A stretch of DNA of 64,000 nucleotides from JBGSIC01 sp041751875 (lineage in GTDB: Bacteria > Bdellovibrionota > FAC87 > UBA2466 > JACKAF01), in assembly GCA_041751875.1 (NCBI GenBank), contig JBGSIC010000003.1:1-64000 (forward strand), written 5' to 3'. The notes beneath the pieces are model-generated. The model did not search any database, was not told the DNA's origin, and was given only the letters and a program-made list of their open reading frames with translations. A program made the position numbers and the translations under genes. Within the stretch, counting starts at the first letter, position 1. Each line of letters begins with the position of its first letter. Of the stretch, positions 1 to 9,824 are shown one piece after another.

Positions 1-1
1 T

Positions 2-1699
2 TCGAAGAAAGCCGGCGCCCTTCCCGCTTGGCTCGAAGTGAAATCCGATTGCACCCTAACCGGCATGCCGCAAACTGCCGACTTAGGTCCCTACACCACC
101 ACCTTCGTTGTTACCGATGGTCTGAGTAGTGCGGAAACAGATGGCAAAGGAACCGTGATTAAGGGCAATCGTCCCCCGACGATTAACCCCGCCATTGTGC
201 TTCAAGTGCGCGAAGACGAAACTCTCGTCAAAGATCTGCATCACCCTGATTTCTTATGGGACGCAGACGGCGAAGAAATCTCGTGCATGGCTCTTGAGGT
301 TAAAGACTTCATCACTCTCGCCGAAGATTGCACGATCACGCTTAGCCCGAAACACAAAGATTTAGGCTTTCACACCTACCGTATTCGCGTAAGCGATGCA
401 GCCGAGACTGTGGACGGCATGATCGGCATCGAAGTGCTTGAAGGAGCCGAGCCTCCTTACTGGAAGAAAAATCCCATCGACTTAGTCGCCCGCGTTAACC
501 AGCCCTTCAACCATTGCGTGGGCAACCAGGCGGTCGATCCCAAAAATCGCCCGCTCACGTTTAGCTGCACCGGCGAGCCGCCCTTCGTGAAGTGCCAAAC
601 CAACGGCTGCCTCCAAGGAACCGCGACACAAATGGACTTAGGCCTTAAGCAGTTCAACCTGATTGCGAGCAACGGCACTCAAACTGCCGAAACCCTCGTT
701 CGCCTCATGGTGGTCGAAGGCCAGGAAAACAAACGCATTCGCTTAGGGGAACCGGTACCCGGAGCCCGCGCGGAAAACTTGTGGCTCGTCGACACTTCTC
801 CGTATAGTTGCCCGCTCGTAAAGGCGGTGCGAAATAACATCGGCGTGTACTACCAAGCGCTGCGCAACGCCCAAATTAACCACACCGGAATTTTCTTGAG
901 CACCGACGCTCGGCCTCGTCCCGATGGATTTGCGGGAAGGCCCATTGAAGCAGGAGGAAGAAAGCTGATTCACTGGCAAGATGCCAACTTGGTATCCGAC
1001 TTCCTTACCCGTACCGAAGTCGCGTACTCGAACAACTGCTACAGCACACCGACTTGGACCTCAAAGCTGTTCTACAACTTGCTTCCTAGTATGGGCGACA
1101 TCTACAAAACAAAATTCTTCGAGCCCAGTGTTCCCATGGATGCCATCACGGTCACCTGCCAACGCGATCACTATGAACGCTATACGGGCGGATACTCACC
1201 GGAGCGCTTTGCGGAAGAATTCGTCGCTATTCACCAGGCGGAAGGAAAACAATACCGTTTCAACGTAATTGCTCCCTCACCTTCGCAACTGGACAACAAC
1301 AGCGGTGGGACATCGACGTTGGGACCCGCCGATACGTACGAACGCATCGCGGATGCGACCCAAGGCAAGTACTACGACGACGGCATTCTCAACGACATGA
1401 ACAGCATCTTAAGAGACATCGCCTCGCGCGTGATCTTAAGTGCATACATTCACGCCAGAAAGGTCATCCCGCTCAACCCGGCTCCTTCGAATCCGTCTAC
1501 CATTACGGTGACTCTCGCAGGCCAAGCCCTTACGGGAAATACCGGAAGCGCGGATGATGCATGGACCTATCAGGCGAGCCCCGCGGCCATTGTCATGCAT
1601 TGGGATCGGGTGGATCTCTCCAATGTGGACGGCAATCACTATTTGGAAATTGAATACACGGCTCGTGGGAAGAATAGGCAACGTCTCTCGAAGAACTAA
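2..1699 (+). CDS. Exported CADG-repeat protein with C-terminal vWA-like domain (5' truncated)
   Basis: The reading frame is open from the left edge of the window, so the true start lies outside; an internal GTG at 38 is not convincing as a start. The first 230 or so residues hold two to three beta-rich repeats of the dystroglycan-type cadherin-like (CADG/putative Ig) kind, joined by N-R-P-P or E-P-P-Y-W linkers. The last 310 residues resemble a von Willebrand A fold: a hydrophobic strand followed by DTSPYS, a degenerate MIDAS (DxSxxS instead of DxSxS), and paired cysteines. It shares this architecture, including a late G-N-T-G-S motif, with the gene downstream, so the two look like a tandem duplication. 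The likely location is the cell surface or periplasm, in adhesion or recognition; this is inferred from the fold only. Confidence 0.75.
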   Translation, partial: SKKAGALPAWLEVKSDCTLTGMPQTADLGPYTTTFVVTDGLSSAETDGKGTVIKGNRPPTINPAIVLQVREDETLVKDLHHPDFLWDADGEEISCMALEVKDFITLAEDCTITLSPKHKDLGFHTYRIRVSDAAETVDGMIGIEVLEGAEPPYWKKNPIDLVARVNQPFNHCVGNQAVDPKNRPLTFSCTGEPPFVKCQTNGCLQGTATQMDLGLKQFNLIASNGTQTAETLVRLMVVEGQENKRIRLGEPVPGARAENLWLVDTSPYSCPLVKAVRNNIGVYYQALRNAQINHTGIFLSTDARPRPDGFAGRPIEAGGRKLIHWQDANLVSDFLTRTEVAYSNNCYSTPTWTSKLFYNLLPSMGDIYKTKFFEPSVPMDAITVTCQRDHYERYTGGYSPERFAEEFVAIHQAEGKQYRFNVIAPSPSQLDNNSGGTSTLGPADTYERIADATQGKYYDDGILNDMNSILRDIASRVILSAYIHARKVIPLNPAPSNPSTITVTLAGQALTGNTGSADDAWTYQASPAAIVMHWDRVDLSNVDGNHYLEIEYTARGKNRQRLSKN

Positions 1700-1953
1700 C
1701 CCCAGAGCCTCGCTCCGCCCCTTGGTCACCTCAATTTAACGCACCGCGCTAGTGCTTTTTCCGTAGCCTAAGCCTCTCTTACCTCCTATAGTACCCAGCA
1801 GTTAGGGATGACACATCGCTCGTGCTTTGAGCCCGCAACTTGCTTTAACCGATGTTCATATCCTTTATATGAACCCGTTTAGGAAGGGCCCCAAAGCCAG
1901 TAGAGTTGTGTCTGCTGTGTTGGATGGGTGTTTTTCCACGAGGGGGCGGGCTG

Positions 1954-4900
1954 TTGAAACTGCTTTCAAAAAAGCTGTGTCTGCTTTTTCTTGGCTTGGT
2001 CACATGGTCGACCTTTGCTCACGCACAGGTTCAAAATGCATGTGAGCTCTCGGCTGCCGGATACAGTTTCCGCGTTGTCGCTGGCCAACAGAATGAAATT
2101 TCTCTTCGCACTCTTTTAAAAAACCCGCAAACGAACGCTCAACTTTCTTGGGGACTCATTCAACCCGCGCCTAGCTGGGTGTCCATCGATACGCTTCAAC
2201 AAACACTCAAACTTTCTCCTGGCCAGCAGGACTTGCAGGGCGCCAAATTTTCTCTCGGCGTAAGTTGTGGCGGCGACGCCGGACAGCTCGCTGAAATCAC
2301 CGTAAGCGTTTACATTCAGCCCCGCTGGAAACATCAGGGTGTCCTTCAGCTCCCTCCGATTTATGAGAACGAAGACGGTTCGATAGAACTCTTAGACAAT
2401 GTGGTGAGTCCGGTAGGAATGGACGAGCTGCAATTCTCTGCAGTGGGACTCAAGGAGAATGCGCCGTGGTTGAGCCTAACCAACAAAGGCAAACTCTCTG
2501 GTCGTCCGCTCGCCCACAACGTCGGCCCCTTTGGAAATATTCAGATCACCGTGAAACATCCCAGTGGAGGTTTTGCCACCACGTTGGTTCAAGGTGAAGT
2601 CATTAAGGCGGTTGCTCGTCCAAAATGGACTCAGGTGCCACTCGTTGCAGCCAACGCAACCGAAGATGTGCCTTACCTCTTTGATACCAAGCATCTTGTC
2701 CTGCACAGTGAAAAAGATCCGTTAACCTTTTCTCTCCTCAATGCACCTGACTGGTTAGAGATCAACCCGTTTAGTGGCCAACTCGGCGGAACACCTCGTC
2801 GGCTTCACGCTGGCCCGTTGCCAAAAGACACGCAAATCCGAGTTTATTTTCAGCGCCCCGATGGACGCGTCTATGAAGATGTGGCGCAGCTTCAGCTCAA
2901 CGTGCTGAAAGTGAATAAACCGCCAAAATGGATTGCTCCCACTATTGATTTACTTCCGGGAGCCACAGGCGCTGATTACTCGCAAAGTTTAGCCGGCTCA
3001 GCTTCTGATCCGGACAACGACAAAATTACGTTCAGTCTCAAACCCGGTACCGGACCCGCGTGGGGAAACGTTAAACCCAACGGCGAATTTTATGGCAAGC
3101 CGGGCCTGGATAACGCGGGCCAAAACGTATGGACTGCAATCGCTTCCGACGGCAAGCTGGAAATCGAAGCCCAGGTACGCGTGTTTGTAGAGCGCACCAA
3201 TCAGCCGCCCATCGTAAAGCTTCCCATTAACCTCCCCTCAGCGAAGGAGGATCAGGAGTACAGTCAGTCACTCGCTCCTTTTGTCACGGAGGTCGATGCG
3301 GGTGACAAGCTCACCTTCTCTCTCGCGCCAAATGGCAGCCCCTGGGCGAAGATTAATGCGGATGGGCTCATCACAGGGAAACCCAACGCAAATCATTTAG
3401 GTGCGCAGAAGATCGTATTCAATGTCGGAGACGGGCGCCCCGGTCACACTCTCACGGTCCAGGCCAATATCACGGTCGATCATGTAAACCATGCCCCAGC
3501 ATGGAAAACGCCTTCGATGAAAGTGACGCTTAAAGTAGGCCAGTCACTTAACGTAAATCTGAAGAATCAAATTTATGACCCCGACGCCAATGACCGCTGG
3601 ACCTTCAGCATGGCCGATGAGCCGAGCTGGGTGACTCTAGAGGCCGATACGGGCCTCATGGGGGGAGTGGCTGCCGACCCAGGCGTCTATCCGATTACGG
3701 TAACTGTCACCGACAACGCCGGCGAAATCGATCGCGGTACCCTCGTTGTGACCGTGACCGGCGTCAATCGGAAGCCCTATTGGGATAACGCGCCTAACGT
3801 TCACATCAACGACGCTCCTGCCGGCAAACCTTACATCTTTGACCTACGTTTTGAAGCGCGCGACCCGGATGGGGACAAACTGGAATTTACCGTGGATCCC
3901 AACGGCAAACCTAACTGGTTGACCGTCACACCGGCGGGTCTTGTCACGGGCACTCCACCGCTGGATCAGATTGGGAAGGTGGTGGTACTCACCATCACGG
4001 CTGCTGACAAGGAACCCCTCACGGCAACCGCGATTGTCGACTTTACAATCGTGGAAAGCGGCTCGAGCAATCAGGCCCCGTACTGGCGTGATCCGAACTT
4101 GAAACTGGGTCAGGTGCGACCAGGCGACGCCTTTGATTTTGATCTTGTCCCCTGGGCGATTGATAAGGAAAAGGAACAACTCACCTTTACGCTTTTACCC
4201 GGTTCTGCGGCTTGGCTATCAATCGACAATCGCGGTCACTTGATCGGAACGGTTCCCACATTCCAGGGAGAATTTCTCGCAAACCTAGAAGTAAAGGATC
4301 CTGCCGGCGGAACGGACATCACCAATGCCAAGGGAATGATTTCCAGTGCCGGCACGCTGACCAAACCGGTTTGGCAGAGAAACATCACGTTTACGGCAAC
4401 TCTCGGCCAGGATTTCAGCGGCACACTGCGAGGTAAAGCGACTGATAACGGAACTAACGCGATTACCTTTGCGGGTGTAGGTGACAACAAATGGCTTAGT
4501 ATCAAGCAAGATGGAACCATTGAAGGTAAGCCACCAACGCCCGGCCTACACACTTTTAATGCGCGTGCGTTTAACGCCGCGGGAGCCTCAGACGGTACTT
4601 TCGATATTAATGTGATTGGCGGTCCTACGAACCAACCGCCCGTGTGGAAGTTGCCGGTTAAACTCAGCGCTCCGTTGGGATCATCAGTCGCCATTTCCTT
4701 GCTTCCGAGTGTGGACGATCCCGAAAACCAACCCCTCACCTTCTTGAAGGTGAAGGCGGACGGCAGCCAGGGCTCAACAGATGCCCCGTGGGTTACCGTA
4801 ACCGGTACCGGCATGGTGCAAGGAATTCCTCCTGCCGCTGGCGTATACAACTTTTTCGTAAAGGCCACCGACTCGGGCAATCTTTCCGCCGTAGCAGCCG

Positions 4901-6735
4901 TCGAGTTTACAGTCACCGAAGGCGGTCAGAACCGTGCGCCTGTTTGGAAAGCCAATGGCGGCGTCGATCCCTCCGATTTCCGCTCAATCTCTCCAAATGC
5001 GCTTTTTGAAGTGGATCTCAACTCCTTAGTCTCCGATCCGGATGGCGATAAACTGCTGATAAGCGCTCCGACACTTCCGCCTTTTTTAGGTATTCGTCCT
5101 GACGGAAAACTGCGCGGCACACCCTCCGCCAGCCAAGTGGGCATCTACAACTTTAGCTTACGGGCTTCCGACGGACAGCTCGTCACAACGATTAAAACGC
5201 GTATCGAAGTAAAAGCCGGCGGGCAAAACGGGGCGCCTCAGTGGCGTAAACCCCTTCTTTATAGCCTAACGGCCAACCAGCCCTCGCAAATTCAACTCAA
5301 TGACAATCATGTGGTGCTCGAGCCCCAAGGTCAGGCCATGATCTTTGCCCTCCAAGGCAATGTTCCGCCTTTTGTCAGACTTGAGGGCAGTGTTCTTAAG
5401 ATCGATGCCAAATCAGAGCACGCTGGCCAAAGTTATATCCTGACTGTGCGTGCGACGGACACGGATCTCAACTTTGCGATCGGCGAGATCACATTGAACG
5501 TCACTGGAGGCGCGACCAATCAGCGACCTCCTATCTGGCTCATCGACCCGCTTAAGATAACCGTCGCAGGCAACGTCTCTCTTAACGTCGCAAAGACCGC
5601 AAAAGATCTCAACTCGCCTCCACAGACAATGGTGTTCCGCAAATCATCGGAGCACCCTTGGCTTGTGCTCAGTTCGGACGGGCAATTGACAGGCACCCCT
5701 CCAGCTCCGGGGCGCTATGATTTCCAGGTATTTGCGAAAAATTCTGCGGGGGAAACCCAAGGGAGCGTGCAACTCACGGTCAACGCGAATGTGGTGCGCA
5801 AAAACGATCGCTTGAATCGGACAGTTCTCAAAGCGCCCACGGAAACCATTTGGGTTATTGATAATTCGTGGAGCAATGTCTACGGGTCGAAACTCACCAA
5901 CGCATTTTTCAAAGCGCTCCCGAAATATTCTCAAACATTGGATAACTCTGAGCTGGAACACACCAGTGTGTTTCTCTCGAGCGATGCGCAAACCTGGACG
6001 CTCCCTGTGTCTGACGGACAGAAGCGCTATATCCTAGGTCCGAGCAGTCGCTGGTTGAGTGAATTTAAAGCGCGTACGGACCAAACCAAAACGGGCCAAG
6101 CTCTCAGTTCACCATTCTGGTCGCTACTCACATTCCATAAGAGTCTTACGCAAATGACCAACGTATACGGAAAAGGCTTTGGAGAGGATCACGCCCCCGT
6201 AGAAGTCGTTGTGGTCACTCCGCAGGTAGACCAGTTCCGCCGGTATGCGGCTGAGCGAAAAGAAGCTTGGAGCGCCGAGAAGTTTGTCGAAACCTTTGCC
6301 GCTCTTCACGCGGCTCAGGAAAAGCCTTTCCGCTTTAATGCGATCGCGGCTCACTGCCCGCGTTTAGGCGATCCTTACTCGGATAAAGCGACAGCCAGCG
6401 CTGAGACGGATTATTTCCGCGCCACGCGCAAGACGGGCGGTAGCTATATTAAGTGGACCTGTGAGGCTGAACTGGGACCCGCTATGCTCGCCTATGCCAA
6501 AGACGTGGTATGGCGTGCGAATGCTCAGGCCAAGCAAGAAATTTTGTTGGATAGCACTCCCCAAGATCCAGGAGCGATTACCCTCATTGTAGGAGGGTTT
6601 GTGATTCCCGGGAACACGGGCTCGGATGAAGACAGGTGGGCCTACGATGCGAACCGCAACAGCGTTCGTCTATACTGGTGGAAGATGGATCTAGGTCGCC
6701 TCATCGGTGACGAGAACATAAGCGTTTTCTATTGA
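1954..6735 (+). CDS. Giant exported CADG-repeat adhesin-like protein with C-terminal vWA domain
   Basis: About 1593 residues. I chose the TTG at 1954 because GAGGGGG (about 1940-1946) lies 7-8 nt upstream and the protein then begins with a clean Sec signal peptide ending F-A-H-A/QVQ; ATG 1924 and TTG 1906 are in-frame alternatives without a good ribosome site. The mature part carries about a dozen repeats of roughly 95 residues, each opening with a linker such as NKPPKW, NQPPVW or NRAPVW and ending in an x-G-x-L-x-G-T-P-P loop, typical of dystroglycan-type cadherin-like (CADG/He_PIG) domains. From about residue 1285 a vWA-like domain follows, with VIDNSWS giving an intact DxSxS MIDAS. Family knowledge suggests calcium-stabilised surface adhesion or binding; the ligand is unknown. 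It is the intact neighbour and paralogue of the truncated gene upstream. Confidence 0.8.
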   Translation: MKLLSKKLCLLFLGLVTWSTFAHAQVQNACELSAAGYSFRVVAGQQNEISLRTLLKNPQTNAQLSWGLIQPAPSWVSIDTLQQTLKLSPGQQDLQGAKFSLGVSCGGDAGQLAEITVSVYIQPRWKHQGVLQLPPIYENEDGSIELLDNVVSPVGMDELQFSAVGLKENAPWLSLTNKGKLSGRPLAHNVGPFGNIQITVKHPSGGFATTLVQGEVIKAVARPKWTQVPLVAANATEDVPYLFDTKHLVLHSEKDPLTFSLLNAPDWLEINPFSGQLGGTPRRLHAGPLPKDTQIRVYFQRPDGRVYEDVAQLQLNVLKVNKPPKWIAPTIDLLPGATGADYSQSLAGSASDPDNDKITFSLKPGTGPAWGNVKPNGEFYGKPGLDNAGQNVWTAIASDGKLEIEAQVRVFVERTNQPPIVKLPINLPSAKEDQEYSQSLAPFVTEVDAGDKLTFSLAPNGSPWAKINADGLITGKPNANHLGAQKIVFNVGDGRPGHTLTVQANITVDHVNHAPAWKTPSMKVTLKVGQSLNVNLKNQIYDPDANDRWTFSMADEPSWVTLEADTGLMGGVAADPGVYPITVTVTDNAGEIDRGTLVVTVTGVNRKPYWDNAPNVHINDAPAGKPYIFDLRFEARDPDGDKLEFTVDPNGKPNWLTVTPAGLVTGTPPLDQIGKVVVLTITAADKEPLTATAIVDFTIVESGSSNQAPYWRDPNLKLGQVRPGDAFDFDLVPWAIDKEKEQLTFTLLPGSAAWLSIDNRGHLIGTVPTFQGEFLANLEVKDPAGGTDITNAKGMISSAGTLTKPVWQRNITFTATLGQDFSGTLRGKATDNGTNAITFAGVGDNKWLSIKQDGTIEGKPPTPGLHTFNARAFNAAGASDGTFDINVIGGPTNQPPVWKLPVKLSAPLGSSVAISLLPSVDDPENQPLTFLKVKADGSQGSTDAPWVTVTGTGMVQGIPPAAGVYNFFVKATDSGNLSAVAAVEFTVTEGGQNRAPVWKANGGVDPSDFRSISPNALFEVDLNSLVSDPDGDKLLISAPTLPPFLGIRPDGKLRGTPSASQVGIYNFSLRASDGQLVTTIKTRIEVKAGGQNGAPQWRKPLLYSLTANQPSQIQLNDNHVVLEPQGQAMIFALQGNVPPFVRLEGSVLKIDAKSEHAGQSYILTVRATDTDLNFAIGEITLNVTGGATNQRPPIWLIDPLKITVAGNVSLNVAKTAKDLNSPPQTMVFRKSSEHPWLVLSSDGQLTGTPPAPGRYDFQVFAKNSAGETQGSVQLTVNANVVRKNDRLNRTVLKAPTETIWVIDNSWSNVYGSKLTNAFFKALPKYSQTLDNSELEHTSVFLSSDAQTWTLPVSDGQKRYILGPSSRWLSEFKARTDQTKTGQALSSPFWSLLTFHKSLTQMTNVYGKGFGEDHAPVEVVVVTPQVDQFRRYAAERKEAWSAEKFVETFAALHAAQEKPFRFNAIAAHCPRLGDPYSDKATASAETDYFRATRKTGGSYIKWTCEAELGPAMLAYAKDVVWRANAQAKQEILLDSTPQDPGAITLIVGGFVIPGNTGSDEDRWAYDANRNSVRLYWWKMDLGRLIGDENISVFY

Positions 6736-6742
6736 TGGGGAC

Positions 6743-6810
6743 GAGATTGCTTCGTCGCTCGCGCTCCTCGCAATGACGGTCTTATCGGCGCTCCTCGCAA
6801 TGACAGTCTT
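6743..6810. repeat. Dispersed palindromic repeat, TCATTGCGAGGAGC family, with a second half-copy
   Basis: A near-palindrome runs from GAGATTGCTTCGTCG (6743) to CTCCTCGCAATGAC (6777). The right half, GCGCTCCTCGCAATGAC plus GTCTT, is repeated at 6788-6810 with one mismatch. A second member of the family lies at 18515-18551. Similar short elements are scattered between genes in many unrelated bacteria. Here it fills the gap between two convergent genes and may act as a bidirectional terminator. Confidence 0.75.
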
Positions 6811-6830
6811 CCCGCGCCTAGCGCGACCGT

Positions 6831-7847
6831 TTAATTTTTCCCCTGGAAATAGGCTTTGGTGGCGGTGTTTTTAAGGAAATAGGCCAGCCAAATCGTGGTG
6901 GCCATCACCAGAACCTCCGTGGAGAACCACCACAGCCACAAAAGGCTCACATCCCGATGGAGAACGTACCGAGCCAGTTCGACCAGCCCAATCACAAAAT
7001 TTAGCCCCACAAAGGCAACTAGGCATTTATAGGCGATGGCACTGGGGCGTTTGAGAAAGTAAGCCGATAGCAAAAAGCCCAACCACCATACCTCGATACC
7101 AATCAGACTTCCGATGGGTTCACCCTTCCCCATTGCGTACACGATTGGCAGTACGACCTGTGTCAGCAACCCGTAAAGACCCAATACAAAGCAGATGGTG
7201 GCAAAGTTATCAGCACGCTCGTCAGGAGCCGCCCCGTATCCTTTTTTCTGACGGGTCAGCATGATGGCGCCCAAAACTAGGCCAATCGGAATGAGCGTCC
7301 GCCAAAAATAAAATCCACCGGAGCGAGACAGGTAGCGAATGGGGGTTTCGATAGGAGAAAGAATATCGTTAATGACAAACAGCGGAATAAATATCGCTAC
7401 CGCGACAAACGAGGAAAATAAATAACTCTTGTCGGTCTTTTCAAATAACAAAGTACCCAGAACCAATGGCGGAACCACCAAAAGCAACGCCTCGTGAGCA
7501 TCCATCAAAGAGGTCAGCCCTCCTCGAAAAGACACAAAAGAAAGCAGTGGAGGCGTGAGAAGTAAAAGAACCAAAAATACGCGCCTGGCTTCGGATCCGG
7601 AGCCGCGCATTTTTTTCGAAAACTGAGGGTAAACAAGACTCGCTATCGGAGTCACCAAAATCACGTGAACACCTAAGAAAACGGCTACGAAGTAGCCCAA
7701 AAGCGAAGGGCTCAGCGGCTGTACGTCAAAACTACAAAGTCCCACAATGGAAGTGATGGGGAGATAAAGGAACAAACCGGCTAGTCCGGCTAACCACGCT
7801 CCCCAGGCTAATCGGGGTGCTAAGTAAATGGGTTCTTCTTCATGCAT
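6831..7847 (-). CDS. Polytopic inner-membrane protein of unknown function
   Basis: 338 residues, with about eight to ten hydrophobic helices spread over the whole length and short charged loops. The N-terminus (MHEEEPIY) is acidic and cytoplasmic-looking, and no signal peptide is cleaved. I see no catalytic motif or family signature. It is transcribed divergently from the ureohydrolase gene at 7955 across a 107-nt spacer and converges on the CADG gene, from which it is separated by the palindromic repeat at 6743-6810. Function cannot be assigned from sequence. Confidence 0.75.
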   Translation of the reverse strand: MHEEEPIYLAPRLAWGAWLAGLAGLFLYLPITSIVGLCSFDVQPLSPSLLGYFVAVFLGVHVILVTPIASLVYPQFSKKMRGSGSEARRVFLVLLLLTPPLLSFVSFRGGLTSLMDAHEALLLVVPPLVLGTLLFEKTDKSYLFSSFVAVAIFIPLFVINDILSPIETPIRYLSRSGGFYFWRTLIPIGLVLGAIMLTRQKKGYGAAPDERADNFATICFVLGLYGLLTQVVLPIVYAMGKGEPIGSLIGIEVWWLGFLLSAYFLKRPSAIAYKCLVAFVGLNFVIGLVELARYVLHRDVSLLWLWWFSTEVLVMATTIWLAYFLKNTATKAYFQGKN

Positions 7848-7954
7848 GATGTGAACTCCGGGTGATGGCGCACGACCGCGTTACCAAGTCCTAAATAGTA
7901 TAGCAGGTGACTGCCACCTTTTGACCCTCTCGGCACTTAAAGTTAAGATGCCCC

Positions 7955-8923
7955 ATGCCTCAACGTACCCCTTGTTCTCCTGAACTTTTTTTCAGAGGTC
8001 GTCCGGGCGACCCACGCCTCGGCGAATGGGTTAGTATCATTGAATCACCCGGCATCTTTGAGCCCTCCCAAAAGCATGCTTTTGTCCTTTATGGGTGCCC
8101 CGATGACAAAGGTGTTGAACTCAATAAAGGGCGTAAAGGCGCAGCGCAAGGTCCGGATGGAATTCGCAAGCAGTTCTACAAAATGACTGCGCCGATGGAC
8201 AGTGCTTGGGAAAAGAAGCTCGCGCTCGGAGATTGGGGCAATTGTGGTGTCGACAAGAATATCCTCACCACTCATTCTCACGCCGAAGCGATGGCGAGCG
8301 CCATTGCGGAAGTTGGTCACGGAGTGATTGTTTTGGGAGGAGGACACGATTTTGTCGCCCCCAATTTTTCAGGCTTTGTGAAGGGGCAAAAAGGCAAAAC
8401 GAAATGCGGGCTCATTAATATTGACCCCCACCTAGACGTACGTCCTTGGGAGAATAAGCTTCCTCACAGTGGAACGGGTTTTCGCACGCTTCTGGAAACC
8501 AAACAGCTAGCCCCCAAACACTTTATCGAATTTGGGGCTCGATCCAATCGAAACGCTGTCGAGCATTTTCAGTATTGCAAGAAACTCGGGGTCCCCGTGG
8601 TGACTTTTGAGAATATTCGCAAGTCGGGTAGCGCTCTCTCGCATTTCAGTAAAGCGCTGAAAAAACTCGCTCAGGGGGTGGATAAGGTAGGCGTGTCCTT
8701 TGATATGGATGCGTGCTCCGAAATAGAAGGGGTCAGCGCGCCAACGGTAGTGGGTTTTAGTGCTTGGGAGTTTTGCGAATTTGCTTATTTGGCGGGGAAA
8801 ACGTCGAAAGTAGGTTATCTGGAAATTGCCGAAGTCGCCCCTACTCTTGATCCCAGCGAACGCACCACTCGGCTAGCAGCCGAAGTGCTCTACTATTTCC
8901 TGCGCGGCCGCGCAGAAATCTAA
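7955..8923 (+). CDS. Arginase/agmatinase/formimidoylglutamase-family ureohydrolase
   Basis: 322 residues. The manganese-binding motifs of the ureohydrolase fold are in order: GGGHD near residue 129, DPHLD near 152 (canonical DAHxD) and FDMDAC near 249 (canonical DxDxxDP). The sequence after the second motif, with P-H-S-G-T-G-F, and the later EGVSAP both resemble formimidoylglutamase (HutG: Nd-formimino-L-glutamate to L-glutamate and formamide) more than arginase or agmatinase. The substrate is therefore a guess, since no hut genes are nearby. The ATG at 7955 sits in the 107-nt divergent spacer shared with the membrane protein gene. Its stop is embedded in the foot of a perfect 27-bp inverted repeat that probably terminates transcription. 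Confidence 0.8.
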   Translation: MPQRTPCSPELFFRGRPGDPRLGEWVSIIESPGIFEPSQKHAFVLYGCPDDKGVELNKGRKGAAQGPDGIRKQFYKMTAPMDSAWEKKLALGDWGNCGVDKNILTTHSHAEAMASAIAEVGHGVIVLGGGHDFVAPNFSGFVKGQKGKTKCGLINIDPHLDVRPWENKLPHSGTGFRTLLETKQLAPKHFIEFGARSNRNAVEHFQYCKKLGVPVVTFENIRKSGSALSHFSKALKKLAQGVDKVGVSFDMDACSEIEGVSAPTVVGFSAWEFCEFAYLAGKTSKVGYLEIAEVAPTLDPSERTTRLAAEVLYYFLRGRAEI

Positions 8924-9007
8924 AAGGTGCCTATCTACTTCCCGGCCGGAAAAGTGCCAGGTACTTACCCGCTACCTTTTCGGCCGGGAAGTAGATAGGC
9001 ACCTTTT
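8922..9007. terminator. 27-bp perfect inverted repeat filling a convergent junction (GGTGCC family)
   Basis: The arms at 8922-8948 and 8981-9007 are perfect reverse complements of 27 nt, separated by a 32-nt loop that itself contains AAAAGTGCCAGG. The left arm begins inside the stop codon of the ureohydrolase gene, and the right arm ends 4 nt before the stop of the convergent gene at 9012. The arm begins AAAAGGTGCC and its complement ends GGCACCTTTT, giving a T-tract on both strands, as expected for a bidirectional intrinsic terminator. Related elements occur at 41424, 48584 and 58648. Confidence 0.8.
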
Positions 9008-9011
9008 GGAA

Positions 9012-9506
9012 CTAAGCGCGGACGCTACAGTGGACCGGATCGGTCAAGGGAATCGTGAATTCGCGAGTCGGCGTAACATCGGGGGCTACCAGCCCGTTGC
9101 ACTTTATTCCCAAATCGAACGAAGAAAGAACTCCGTTGGCGTTCGTTTTGAGATTGAAAAATCCGAGCGTGCAGAAGCTATCAGGACGTTCCTCATCAAT
9201 CGACCAACGTGCCCCGAACTTATCCCAGAAATCGAGTTCACCCCAGCTCGAATGCTTGAGTAAAAACCGGTTATTGAGATTGTACTCTGCGTAAGTTTTC
9301 AGTTCGATCTTAACGGAGTTAGGACGACCGACTTTACCGACTTCGATGACCAAGTTCTGCCCTTCAATGCGGCAGCTAGCCTGATCTATAGTAACGGGTT
9401 TTTCGTTGGGGGGAGGCGTGATCAATACCGCCGCGGAAGCGCTAAGTGAAAGTGAGAAAGCCCCGAGGGCCGCGAAAGAAAACAAAATCCGATTCAGCAT
9501 CATCAA
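9012..9506 (-). CDS. Exported protein of unknown function
   Basis: 164 residues with a clear Sec signal peptide: start MMMLNRIL, a hydrophobic core, and cleavage after S-A-S-A-A. The mature part is about 140 residues, rich in beta-forming residues, with four cysteines that could form disulfides in the periplasm (for example near TIDQASCRI and DSFCTLG). I do not recognise a family. It converges on the ureohydrolase gene and has a free-standing upstream region, so it is probably monocistronic. Confidence 0.65.
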   Translation of the reverse strand: MMMLNRILFSFAALGAFSLSLSASAAVLITPPPNEKPVTIDQASCRIEGQNLVIEVGKVGRPNSVKIELKTYAEYNLNNRFLLKHSSWGELDFWDKFGARWSIDEERPDSFCTLGFFNLKTNANGVLSSFDLGIKCNGLVAPDVTPTREFTIPLTDPVHCSVRA

Positions 9507-9824
9507 CCCCTGCCTTTAATGTGCCCCTAAAACTGAACGTGAAACGAGTAAATTGGAGAACGTAATGTACCTGAATTAGCGCACTGAGTCAAGACTTAAG
9601 AGGCCGTAAATGCCCTCAAATCGCCAAATGAAGCCCTTTTAACGCACTTCGCCCCCTAAGGTCTAGGGCCCATTTTTGTCACCTCTGTGTGCCCCCTGTA
9701 CGCGCTCTTTAAGTGGACTACTCGATATTCCACGAGAATTCAGTTGGTCCGTGCCTTGCTCTCTACACACACGGACGCCCCCGTAGCGATCGAGGATGGG
9801 GGCGATGAGGCTTGGTGGTAGTAG
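9507..9824. other. Divergent intergenic region with a GC-rich hairpin in the leader
   Basis: The 318-nt spacer lies between two divergently transcribed exported-protein genes. The only clear structure is an inverted repeat, CGCCCCC (9776-9782) with GGGGGCG (9798-9804), 20 nt before the ATG at 9825, which would form a hairpin in the 5' leader of that mRNA. I found no convincing gene or sigma-70 promoter. Confidence 0.4.

Noticed and set aside
4236..4916. 226-codon open frame antisense to the giant CADG gene
   Set aside because: It lies wholly inside a well-supported gene, has no ribosome site or family similarity, and its composition is the mirror of the repeat region.
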